From Kurthia populi (GTDB lineage: Bacteria; Bacillota; Bacilli; Bacillales_A; Planococcaceae): a DNA stretch of 64,000 bases. The translations under genes and the position numbers were made by a program. Location of the stretch: the NCBI RefSeq assembly GCF_042686175.1, contig NZ_JBHUOR010000140.1, forward strand, positions 1 to 64,000, in the 5' to 3' direction. Positions 15,254 to 23,800 of the stretch are shown in pieces. Each line of letters opens with the position of its first letter. Within the stretch, counting starts at the first letter, position 1. The notes under the pieces were generated by a model that ran no database searches, had not been told where the DNA came from, and saw only the letters and a program-made list of their open reading frames with translations.

Positions 15254-16420
15254 CTACTTTCCTAAAATATCATTGGCAATAATTTGTTTCATGATTTCGG
15301 ATGTACCACCATAAATTCGTTGTACACGCGCATCAACAAAGGCACGTGCAATCGGATACTCTGTCATATAGCCGTAGCCACCGAATAATTGTAGGCAGCC
15401 ATCAATAACTTCACCTTGTGCCTCTGAGCACGTCAGCTTCGCCATACTTGCCGTTGCTGTATCCAGTGTATCTTGCTCAATCAACGTCATGCATTCATCG
15501 ACAAAGGCGCGGTGCATACGTACTTTCGTCTGCATTTCCGCGATTTTAAAGCGTGTATTTTGGAAATCACTAATTTTTTTCTTAAATGCCTCGCGCTCCT
15601 GTACATAACGGATGGTTTGCTCCATCGCGCCTTCCATCGCACCTTGTGCACAAACAGCTAATGTTAAGCGTTCACGCGGCAACTCATTCATTAACACCGC
15701 AAAGCCTTCATTTTTAACGCCTAAAATATGCGAAGCCGGCAACACAACTTCATCAAAGAATAACTCAGACGTATCACATGAGTGTAAGCCGATTTTCTTT
15801 AAGTTTTTACCGCGTTCAAAGCCCGCAACTGTTGGGTCATCTAAAATGAATAATGATGTTCCTTTTGATGCTTTCACAGATGTATCGGTCAATGCTGCGA
15901 CAATAATAAAATCGCCTAGCTGACCGTTCGTAATAAACGTTTTCGAGCCGCTAATACGGTATGAATCACTCGCTTCATCATATGTTGCGGTAGTTTTAAT
16001 ACCCTGTAGGTCACTCCCCGCACCGGGCTCTGTCATCGCAATGGCCCCAACTAATTCACCTGATGCAAGCTTCGGTAAATACTGTTGTTTTTGTTCTTCT
16101 GTCCCTGAGCCTAGTACATAATGGGCCACGATATTTGAGTGAACTGATAAATTAATGGCGATAGCCGTATAGCCTAGTCGTGTCAATTCATCGATCACAA
16201 GTGATGAATAACGATACGATACGCCTGTACCACCGTATTCTTCAGGGATATCGATACATAAAAGCCCCTCATCTCCTAATTTCGTCCATAAATCACGTGG
16301 TACACTGCCCGCATCTTCCCATTCTTCGTAATAAGGTGCAATATGTTTATCCGCAAATCCTTGAATCGATTTTCGGAATAATAGTAAATCATCATCTTCT
16401 TGACGTCGTTTTGTTATCAT
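15254..16420 (-). CDS. Acyl-CoA dehydrogenase
   Basis: 388-residue FAD flavoprotein that introduces the 2,3-double bond into acyl-CoA and passes electrons to ETF. Signatures: AIAMTEPGAGSDLQGIKTTA (residues about 132-151), SGSKTFITNG, LPRERL with the glutamate used as base in the long/branched-chain group, and the terminal QIYGGTSEIMKQIIANDIL. First gene of the operon, 8 bases ahead of the racemase-like gene and reading away from a sigma-54 promoter. Substrate chain is unknown; the operon suggests long or methyl-branched acyl-CoA. Confidence 0.9.
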   Translation of the reverse strand: MITKRRQEDDDLLLFRKSIQGFADKHIAPYYEEWEDAGSVPRDLWTKLGDEGLLCIDIPEEYGGTGVSYRYSSLVIDELTRLGYTAIAINLSVHSNIVAHYVLGSGTEEQKQQYLPKLASGELVGAIAMTEPGAGSDLQGIKTTATYDEASDSYRISGSKTFITNGQLGDFIIVAALTDTSVKASKGTSLFILDDPTVAGFERGKNLKKIGLHSCDTSELFFDEVVLPASHILGVKNEGFAVLMNELPRERLTLAVCAQGAMEGAMEQTIRYVQEREAFKKKISDFQNTRFKIAEMQTKVRMHRAFVDECMTLIEQDTLDTATASMAKLTCSEAQGEVIDGCLQLFGGYGYMTEYPIARAFVDARVQRIYGGTSEIMKQIIANDILGK

Positions 16421-16455
16421 ACTTCATCACTCCTTCTATGCTTGTGCTTTATATA

Positions 16456-16473
16456 ATGCAAGAACCATGCCAA
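16456..16473 (-). promoter_or_regulatory. Sigma-54 (-24/-12) promoter of the acyl-CoA operon
   Basis: TTGGCATGGTTCTTGCAT on the minus strand matches the YTGGCACGNNNNTTGCW consensus with correct GG-to-GC spacing, about 35 bases upstream of the acyl-CoA dehydrogenase start and immediately adjacent to a divergent sigma-54 activator gene. Confidence 0.9.
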
Positions 16474-16500
16474 CAAATAATGCCTGTTTTGCAACAAAAA

Positions 16501-16560
16501 CTGTTCACTTTCGAGCACATTTTTGTAAAGTTGTTCACTTTTCTGTACAATATTGTAAAG
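16501..16560. repeat. Two tandem 30-bp repeats, putative upstream activating sequence for the sigma-54 activator
   Basis: Copies 16501-16530 and 16531-16560 each run from TGTTCACTTT to TTGTAAAG and are exactly 30 bases, close to three DNA turns. The second contains the perfect palindrome TACAATATTGTA. They end 28 bases upstream of the -24 element and lie just before the activator's ribosome site, so the same protein could drive the operon and control its own gene. Confidence 0.75.
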
Positions 16561-16577
16561 AGTATGGAGGTGTACAT

Positions 16578-18638
16578 ATGTTTATTCGTGAATTTATGGT
16601 AGAAGATTTCCCTTTTTTAACGCGCGAGACAACTTTACAGCAAGCGATTCATTTATTTTTAGAAGCACCTGCTAATATGCTACCTGTTGTTAACGAAGCA
16701 CAGGAACTGATTGGCATTTTGACGCGTAACCGGCTATTGCGCGCGATTAATGAGCAATTACCGCTGTCACATCACATCGAAGCATTTGTAAAACGCGATG
16801 TTGTCTATTTAGAGGATGATGCAACAATTGAAGAGGCTAAGGAAGCGTTAATGAACAATAATGTCGGGCATGCGCCGATTTTGAATGCAGCCTATCAGCC
16901 GATTGGTTTATTGTCGACATCACAAATTTTGACAGCCTATGATCACTTATATGAACGCCTTGAAAATCAATGGCAACTCGTTATTGAGCATTTGCCGTTT
17001 GCGCTAGCGACATTTGATTTAAATAAAACGATTTTATCGCAAAATAAAAATGCAAAAAAACTGTATAAAGAGTTAAGTGAAGCAGAACGCGAAGCGATTT
17101 TTTCTGTTACGGATAATATGCTACGAGAGGAATTAGCGCCGATTCGCCAAAAGCTTACACTGCCTTCTCGTACACTACTTGTGCAGTGCTTTCCACTAAA
17201 GCGTAGAGAGCAGCATATCGGCATGGTCATCGTCGTTGAGGATTGGACGAATCTTGAAACGTTAACGAATGAATTGAAATTATCGAAAGAATGGCAAGCA
17301 AAGCTTCAGTCGATAATGGCACTTGCGTATGATGCCCTAATTTTAACGGATGAGCAAGGACGTATTACGATGGTCAATAATGGTAGTTGTGAGCTCTTTC
17401 ACACAGAGCAGCAGCGATTGCTTGAGCAACCGATTCGTTCATTACTGCCAGACCTGGATTTTGCGGGCGTTTTTGATAAAGGGCTCCACTATGTCAATAC
17501 ACCCGCGACAATTCAGGGAATGCAATGCCTTGTGACACTCATGCCGCTTGACACACAGCAGCAAACACTCGGCATCATTTGTAAAATTACGTATCGTGGC
17601 TTAAAGCAGCTCCAAAGCGCGCTTAAACGGGTGAACGACCTTGAAAAACAAGTAACAAAATATGAAAGTGAAATTCAATCCATTAAAGGCACGAAATATT
17701 CGTTTGCGAGTATTGCCGGCACCTCAGATGTCATTACACAGGCGATTCAAGAGGCACAAGCTGTCGCAAAAAGTCGTTCCACTGTTTTATTACGTGGTGA
17801 GAGTGGTACCGGCAAGGAATTATTTGCGCACGGTATTCACGTTGCCTCTGCACAAACAGGGCATTTTGTAGAAGTAAACTGTGCCGCCATTCCTAAAGAG
17901 TTAATGGAATCGGAGTTTTTTGGTTACGAAGACGGGGCTTTTACGGGCGCGAAACGTGGTGGTCAAAAGGGGAAATTTGAAATTGCGCAAAATGGCACCT
18001 TATTTTTAGATGAAATTGGCGATATGTCACTCGATTTACAGGCGAAGCTCTTACGTGTCTTACAAGAAAAAGAATTCTCGCCTGTTGGTAGTGCGAAGAA
18101 AGTCATGCTGCAGACGAAAATTATCGCCGCAACAAATCGCAATCTAGAGCAAATGATTGCAGAAGGTACTTTCCGGCAAGATTTATATTACCGTTTAAAT
18201 ATTATGCAGATTCAAATTCCGCCGCTTCGGGACCGTTTAGATGATATTCCGGCTATTGTCGAAACCATTTTAAAAGGCTTAGCCGCGGATGGTTTTTATG
18301 TGCAAGGCATTATGCAAAATGCATTGTCTGCTTTAATGCAATATACGTGGCCCGGCAATGTACGAGAGCTTCATAATGTGCTCGAGCGTGCCGCTAACTT
18401 AGCAGTGGATGGCTGGATTACACGTGAGACATTGCCGTTATTTAGCAGTGAACAGATAACTGTTGTACAGCCCCGTATTACTCACGACAAATCAATGGCA
18501 TCTATCTTAGCCGATAAGGAGCGGCAACTCATTGTTGAGGCACTTGCTCGCAATGGCGGCAACAAATCAAAAACGTGTAAAGAACTTGGCTATAGTCGCA
18601 CGTGGCTTTACAATAAAATGAACGAGTATCAAATTTAA
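16578..18638 (+). CDS. Sigma-54-dependent transcriptional activator with CBS and PAS sensor domains
   Basis: 686 residues from ATG 16578, which follows TATGGAGGTGTACAT; the longer frame reads through the upstream repeats. Residues about 1-125 form a CBS pair (MLPVVNEAQELIGILT and HAPILNAAYQPIGLLS), then two PAS-like modules (about 130-230 and 245-350), a coiled coil (about 350-375), an AAA+ domain with Walker A GESGTGKE near 408, the sigma-54 contact loop GAFTGA near 452 and LFLDEIGDM, and a Fis-type helix-turn-helix at the C-terminus (GNKSKTCKELGYSRTWLYNKM). CBS pairs often bind adenine nucleotides or CoA-like ligands, so it may sense energy charge or acyl-CoA. Divergent to, and probably activator of, the acyl-CoA operon. 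Confidence 0.92.
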   Translation: MFIREFMVEDFPFLTRETTLQQAIHLFLEAPANMLPVVNEAQELIGILTRNRLLRAINEQLPLSHHIEAFVKRDVVYLEDDATIEEAKEALMNNNVGHAPILNAAYQPIGLLSTSQILTAYDHLYERLENQWQLVIEHLPFALATFDLNKTILSQNKNAKKLYKELSEAEREAIFSVTDNMLREELAPIRQKLTLPSRTLLVQCFPLKRREQHIGMVIVVEDWTNLETLTNELKLSKEWQAKLQSIMALAYDALILTDEQGRITMVNNGSCELFHTEQQRLLEQPIRSLLPDLDFAGVFDKGLHYVNTPATIQGMQCLVTLMPLDTQQQTLGIICKITYRGLKQLQSALKRVNDLEKQVTKYESEIQSIKGTKYSFASIAGTSDVITQAIQEAQAVAKSRSTVLLRGESGTGKELFAHGIHVASAQTGHFVEVNCAAIPKELMESEFFGYEDGAFTGAKRGGQKGKFEIAQNGTLFLDEIGDMSLDLQAKLLRVLQEKEFSPVGSAKKVMLQTKIIAATNRNLEQMIAEGTFRQDLYYRLNIMQIQIPPLRDRLDDIPAIVETILKGLAADGFYVQGIMQNALSALMQYTWPGNVRELHNVLERAANLAVDGWITRETLPLFSSEQITVVQPRITHDKSMASILADKERQLIVEALARNGGNKSKTCKELGYSRTWLYNKMNEYQI

Positions 18639-18640
18639 TA

Positions 18641-18677
18641 TAAAAAAGCGCCCTGCCTTGCTTAGGACGCTTTTTTT
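18641..18677. terminator. Bidirectional terminator between convergent genes
   Basis: AAAAAAGCGCCCTGCC, loop, TTAGGACGCTTTTTTT: GCG-CCT pairs with AGG-CGC with flanking A and T runs, so it can stop transcription from both sides. Confidence 0.8.
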
Positions 18678-18862
18678 GTTGCAAATTTTGGCTGAGAAGA
18701 TGGATTCGACTTTTCTTCTTTATGATATTGAATAGCGGAATGTTTTAAATAGATCATCGCACGTTCTAAATCTTTTGCTTGTTGGCGTTGGTAAAGCCAC
18801 ATAAAAAGAAATGGGAAAATAGCAAAAATCACTATCGCTGAAATCATAATTGTTAATGTCAC
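18662..18862 (-). CDS. Small single-span membrane protein, unknown function
   Basis: 66 residues. A strong AAGGAGGA sits eight bases ahead of GTG 18862, so that start is preferred over the upstream ATG at 18886 whose codons contain the ribosome site. Residues about 3-24 (LTIMISAIVIFAIFPFLFMWL) form one membrane helix; the rest is a polar, basic tail with YQRQQAKDLERAMIYLKH, likely cytoplasmic. No family recognised. Confidence 0.6.
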   Translation of the reverse strand: MTLTIMISAIVIFAIFPFLFMWLYQRQQAKDLERAMIYLKHSAIQYHKEEKSNPSSQPKFATKKAS

Positions 18863-19051
18863 CTTAATCTCCTCCTTCGAATTCATAACTTACTATTTAA
18901 ATTTCCTCTTTTTTTCGATAAATAAACTAAAATATCTAAAAATTACGACTTTTATTACGCATATGTAACAAATATAACGCTTCATGACATTTTTCTGTGC
19001 CTTCAAACATAAAAAAACAGAAATCAGCGAACGACTTCTGTTCTTTCATAC

Positions 19052-19309
19052 TTATATTTCTGCTAAAATCATCATGATAATCGTACCAATTGCAATGAAA
19101 GCAGTCATTGCTTTCCAAGGTTTTACCCGTTGTTGCCCAAATAAAAATGGTAATGCAAATAAACCGATTAGTGCGCCAAACATCAATGCGCCAACAAAAT
19201 GCACGCCCCAGTTAAGTGGTGCTAATAATTCTGTCATAACCGGTACCCATAACCATGCCGTAACGCCCCATACGATTACTGTGATGACTCCAATAAGTAG
19301 CTGTTTCAT
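19052..19309 (-). CDS. Small membrane protein with three predicted helices, unknown function
   Basis: 85 residues. Start ATG 19309 lies seven bases after AAGGAG; the ATG six bases upstream is too close to it. Three hydrophobic segments (LLIGVITVIVWGVTAWLWV, HFVGALMFGALIGLFALPFLF, MTAFIAIGTIIMMILAEI) are linked by short loops, the second carrying GQQRVKPWK. I do not recognise the family. It follows the phosphatase gene on the same strand but is separated from it by a terminator. Confidence 0.6.
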   Translation of the reverse strand: MKQLLIGVITVIVWGVTAWLWVPVMTELLAPLNWGVHFVGALMFGALIGLFALPFLFGQQRVKPWKAMTAFIAIGTIIMMILAEI

Positions 19310-19340
19310 TGTCATGCTCCTTTATTATGTAATAATAAAA

Positions 19341-19372
19341 AATCCTCTACGACTATTATACGTAGAGGAAGG
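19341..19372 (-). terminator. Terminator after the tyrosine phosphatase gene
   Basis: CCTCTACG, loop, CGTAGAGGATTTTTTATT on the minus strand. Confidence 0.8.
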
Positions 19373-19376
19373 TCCT

Positions 19377-20120
19377 TTATTTTGTATAAAAGTGTCGAAT
19401 CTCGGAAATTTGTGCCGCATTTAGCTGATGCTCTGCTAGGAAATACGCTTCGTATGTACCATACCGCGCTTTGATGGTGTCAAATACACGTGTTAAAAAG
19501 AGCGAATCACAACCTGCAAGTGCTTTTAATGTGGGATGATCACCTAGATGATTCATCGCAAATACATACCAGCGCGGTGGATGCTCTTCAATATAGGCAT
19601 TCGTTAATAAATACTCCTCCATAATTTTTTCTTCACTAACACCTAATAGTAAATAAATCAGCGCCGCGCCGACGCCTGTTCGGTCCTTACCAGCTGAGCA
19701 GTGATGTAGGAGCGGGACATTCTTAGCAGCTACTTGTTGAAGTAATACACGATATACTTCATTATCAAATGGTAATTCCGCATAAAAATCAGCAAATAAG
19801 TCCGGTGTGATTTTTTCAAGTACCGCTTGATTTGAAAAAACTTCTTCCATCGACATACGTTTCATCGCGTCTGTTGTATCCTTTCTTGCGGGAATACGGG
19901 TCATCTTAACACCAGGTAGAATAGGCGATGGTTGTTTTTCTGCTTCGACATCATCGCGGTAATCAATCACCGTTTTGATGTTCATAGTTTGTAATGTCGC
20001 AATATCCGTAGCTGTTGCATCAGCTAATGCACCGCAGCGAAATAACAGGCCTTCCTTTACAACATGGCCATCTATCGTTTGTACGCCACCCATATCTCTA
20101 AAATTTGATAATTGTTCCAT
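19377..20120 (-). CDS. Tyrosine-protein phosphatase (Y_phosphatase3/Siw14-like family)
   Basis: 247 residues from ATG 20120, six bases after AGGAGGTG; a GTG nine bases upstream is inside the ribosome site. The signature loop HHCSAGKDRTGVGAALI (CX5R) supplies the nucleophilic Cys and phosphate-binding Arg; N-terminal SNFRDMGGV and VIDYRDDVEAEKQ, with the general-acid aspartate region, are typical of bacterial protein tyrosine/phosphoinositide phosphatases such as Listeria LipA-type enzymes. No signal peptide, so cytoplasmic. Substrate unknown. Monocistronic by its flanking terminators. Confidence 0.85.
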   Translation of the reverse strand: MEQLSNFRDMGGVQTIDGHVVKEGLLFRCGALADATATDIATLQTMNIKTVIDYRDDVEAEKQPSPILPGVKMTRIPARKDTTDAMKRMSMEEVFSNQAVLEKITPDLFADFYAELPFDNEVYRVLLQQVAAKNVPLLHHCSAGKDRTGVGAALIYLLLGVSEEKIMEEYLLTNAYIEEHPPRWYVFAMNHLGDHPTLKALAGCDSLFLTRVFDTIKARYGTYEAYFLAEHQLNAAQISEIRHFYTK

Positions 20121-20166
20121 TTTTAACACCTCCTATGTCATTTATGTCATAAATATTTTAAAAATG

Positions 20167-20203
20167 CAAAAAAAAGGCTAACCAATTGTTAGCCTTTTTG
20201 ATT
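20167..20203. terminator. Bidirectional terminator
   Basis: AAAAAAAAGGCTAAC, CAATT, GTTAGCCTTTTT; the left arm on the minus strand includes the stop codon of the receiver-domain gene. Confidence 0.8.
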
Positions 20204-20581
20204 ATATAATGCCGTAAACCCTTCTAATAAGCGCTTTTCAAAATGTGCTGTTTGTTCTTGAAGTAGCATTTGATAGCTTTTCACAACCGTATCATCTACT
20301 GTAGCAAGCGTTGTCGCAGATGTAGATAATAAAACAATTTCAGCCTGCGGATCACGTTGTCGAATTTCTTCAGCAAGTGCAAAACCCTCATTGTTTTCTA
20401 AATCTACACTTATGTAATAGACCTCTGCACGGTGTAATGTTAAAAACTGTTGTACAGATGTATGTTTTCTTGTCGTTAAAACGAATTCTACTTTCCAATC
20501 TGAAGTTTTCGCCAGACGCTCTAATGAGTTATGTACAAAATTAATTGTTGAATAGTTGTCGTCACAAATAACGATACGCAT
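20189..20581 (-). CDS. Stand-alone receiver-like domain protein (CheY/LytTR-type), no output domain
   Basis: 130 residues. The fold begins MRIVICDDNYS with the acidic pair Asp7/Asp8, has a candidate phospho-acceptor Asp60 in YYISVDLENNEGFALAEEIR, the Ser/Thr of LLSTS and a Lys in TVVKSYQ, so the canonical receiver residues are present. The spacing and EIRQRDPQAEIVLLSTS resemble AgrA/LytTR-type response regulators, but the protein stops before any DNA-binding domain. No histidine kinase gene is nearby. It may titrate phosphate, bind a partner, or be a remnant. The terminator overlaps its stop codon. Confidence 0.65.
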   Translation of the reverse strand: MRIVICDDNYSTINFVHNSLERLAKTSDWKVEFVLTTRKHTSVQQFLTLHRAEVYYISVDLENNEGFALAEEIRQRDPQAEIVLLSTSATTLATVDDTVVKSYQMLLQEQTAHFEKRLLEGFTALYNQKG

Positions 20582-20768
20582 GTTAAATTCCTCCTACGTA
20601 ACCTTTTAGCATTAGTTAATAATAGCATAAAAATATCAATAATATCTTACTTAAAAGCATCAATTTATTACAAATATGATAAATTGATTACTTAATATAT
20701 CAAACGAAGTACTTTGTATCTATTTTTATCATATACATTTTTATTAAAAAAACAAATATATTATACTA

Positions 20769-20815
20769 AAAAAAGAAGAGATTATCCTAACATAGAACAA
20801 TCTCTTCTTTTTTTT
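20769..20815. terminator. Bidirectional terminator after the large surface phosphoesterase gene
   Basis: AAAAAAGAAGAGATT, 15-base loop, AATCTCTTCTTTTTTTT. The 249 bases between the receiver gene and this gene hold nothing else but AT-rich sequence. Confidence 0.8.
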
Positions 20816-20830
20816 ACTATTATTTAGTTG

Positions 20831-23800
20831 TTAATGGATACGAATCGAGCGTATGTTTGAATAGCTACTATAATATTTCTTGCCATTTTCTGTACGATAG
20901 CTACGCACTTTATACGTGTAGGTATTGCCCTTTTTCACAGTTTTGTCTGTGAATTTTACTGTTTTCGTATCAAGTGTTTTGATTTTTTTAAATAGCCCAT
21001 CATTAGTTGAGCGATAGACAACATATTTTTCGGCACCAGTTACTTTTTTATAACTTCCTGAAACTGTCAATCCTTTTTTCGTTAATGCAGCTAGGGTCGA
21101 TGTTGCCGGGCGTGGCTTCACCGCAAACGCCGATGATAATTCACTTTTTAGTACAATTCCATTTATTTCTGTTAATGCACGTATTTTATAATAATACGTC
21201 GTACCTGTCGCTAATTTCTTATCCGTTATTGCGGTTGCAGTTGTTGTCGCAACCTTTTCATACTCGCCATCTTTCTTTAATGCGCGGTATACTTCATATT
21301 TAGTTGCCCCATCCGAAGCTTCCCAAGATAATTTTGCACTATTATACGTAATTTTTGTTACTTGAAGTGTCGGTTGTGGAGGCGCGGTTACAAATTTCGC
21401 ATAGACTGTTTTATCCTCCGAGAATTTTTCATTACGACTCACTTTTGTCGTAAATGCCGCATCATTATATAATCCCTCTAACACCGCATTTTCTTGCTTC
21501 GGCAGTGGAATTTCATACCCTGATTCTGCTTTTTGGCTCGCAATCACCTGTCCATCTGCCGTTTTAACGGTAATATTTTTTGCATAATCGGTCGTATCTG
21601 AACCAGTACCTGTCGTGAAGTTCCAAACAGGTGAGCGTTTTTCGCCTCCAAATTCATCCGTTACTTTGACATACCAACTATAGTTGGTGTTTGACTGCAG
21701 TCCACGCCAGCGCGCTTGTACCGTTTCACCATCTGCTACATCATATAATTTATTGATTGGCTCATTTGTATACACATTGAAATAAATCGAATCTGTTGCG
21801 ACCATCTTTTCTCTTGGTGCAATATCGATTGCCATTTCAAATTGATCTTTTTCTGGATAATCTTCTGGGTCATAGTAATTGTTTTTATTTAAATATGGTG
21901 AATAAGTTTCTACGTTGATTTTATTACTAATCGGATTAACCTTTAGTAGACGCAAGAAGCCTTGACCACCTTCAGCGCCACTTTGATAATCCATTAATAA
22001 TTGATGTACTTTACGGTCTGTTCGGCCATCGCCGTCATCATCAATCGGACTAATTAATATTTCCGCATCGGATAAGTGACCCGACAATACAGCCAAGACA
22101 TTTTTATTCGGTTTTACGACCTTATCGAATAAATAATTTCCTGTATCTGTTCGCTTGCCATCAGTACCTAAATATTCATGGAAGTTTAAAATCGCTTTGC
22201 GCTCTGGGTATTTCTTCAGCACGCTATTCATCCAAGCAACTTCCTCTTCACCAATTTCCCAGCCCATATACATCATGATATAGCTTGTTCCTTTTTCACT
22301 AATCAAATCATAATGTCCACGGTTATTTTTATAAGAACCACCGTAATAATTTTTATTTACAAAGCGAGATTCCCCAAAATACTTATTATAATTTGTATAA
22401 TCCGATTCTTTATGTGTCACACTCATAACATCATGATTCCCTGCTAATACACCGTAAGGTACGCCTGCTGTATCAAGTGTCTGCATTGCTGCATCAGCTA
22501 CTTTCCATTGTTTAGCACTATCATAGGTATCTACTAAATCCCCCGTATGGAAAACATATTTAATGTTTAATGGATTTGCTTGCTGTGCCACCCATTCCGT
22601 CATGCGCTTATAAATAGCTGGATAACTTTTTGAATAGTACTGTGTATCACTCATCCATACAAATGAATAATCAAATTGATTTGTGCTCGCAATTTCATCT
22701 TGTACCATCACTTGCACTTCGTTATAGCGTGTATATTGTGTCCCTTTTACAACCGTATTTAATTTAAAATTCTTTTCGTTTTCAGCGATTTTCCAAATTT
22801 TCGCTTCCCATTTGGCGCGGTCATAATTCCATATATACATCGTTACTTTTCGACCAACGAGTGATTTCCCTTCCCAGTTCACTTCTATTTCATCTTCTGC
22901 TGTAACATTAGCATCTAAATTTAATTTAAAGCGATGATATGGGAATTTCTCGATACTTTTTGTCGTCACATAATTCCCATCTGTTGCTGCAACCGCTTCT
23001 TTATCATATACTTCGACCTCACCTAATGATGCAAGCTCATCTGGCGGCTCTTTTTCGGCATTATTTTCGACCACAGTCACATTATTGTTAGTGGCCTCAT
23101 AGGAGTAGCCGCGATTAAAGGCAACATCGACATTATCATTTGTTGGATCACTTACTTTCACATTTAATAACGGTGCTGTATTTTCTGTTGTGCTATTTAT
23201 TGTTGGACCGACTAATAGTGGTTCATACGGCATTTCTTCTTTTGTCGTAAACTTCACGGTTTTGCTTGCGCTATTGCCTAAGCGATCTGTTGCTTGGAAA
23301 ACAATCGTATGCTCCCCCGCACTCAAAGCAGCACTCGATGTATCATATGGTAACTCAATCGGCTCGCCGTCTAGTGTTGCAGTTGCACCATCTGTCGCAT
23401 TGGCATCAATAATCTCGGCATTAATTGTGAATGCACCTTTATACGTTTCTTTATTCGCAATCGAGCTATTAATCGTTGGCGCTGTATTATCAACAATGAC
23501 TTTAGCTGTCTTTTTTGACTTGCCATTTTTCGAAACAATCGTATGCTCACCATCTTTTAGCGTCGTTGTATCTAGCTGATACGTTTTCGCATTATATGCA
23601 TTATCTGGAATTTCAAAAATCGGTTCAATAAAAGTTGGTGTATTCCCCGCATCTCCAATTTCAATAATTTTTGTCGGGTCCATATAATTTTTCGGATACA
23701 ATGTCGTACCATCATTTAAAACAAGGCGCATATTTCGAACGAGTATATCATTTAAATTGGCACCTGATGTATCAAATGCAGAATCTTTTGATCCTGCACG

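Noticed and set aside
16501..16560. Possible CRISPR-like direct repeats
   Set aside because: Only two adjacent 30-bp units with no spacer; they fit a regulatory repeat near a sigma-54 promoter.
18936..19118. 60-codon minus-strand frame
   Set aside because: It overlaps the 85-residue membrane protein in another frame, has no hydrophobic pattern or ribosome site.
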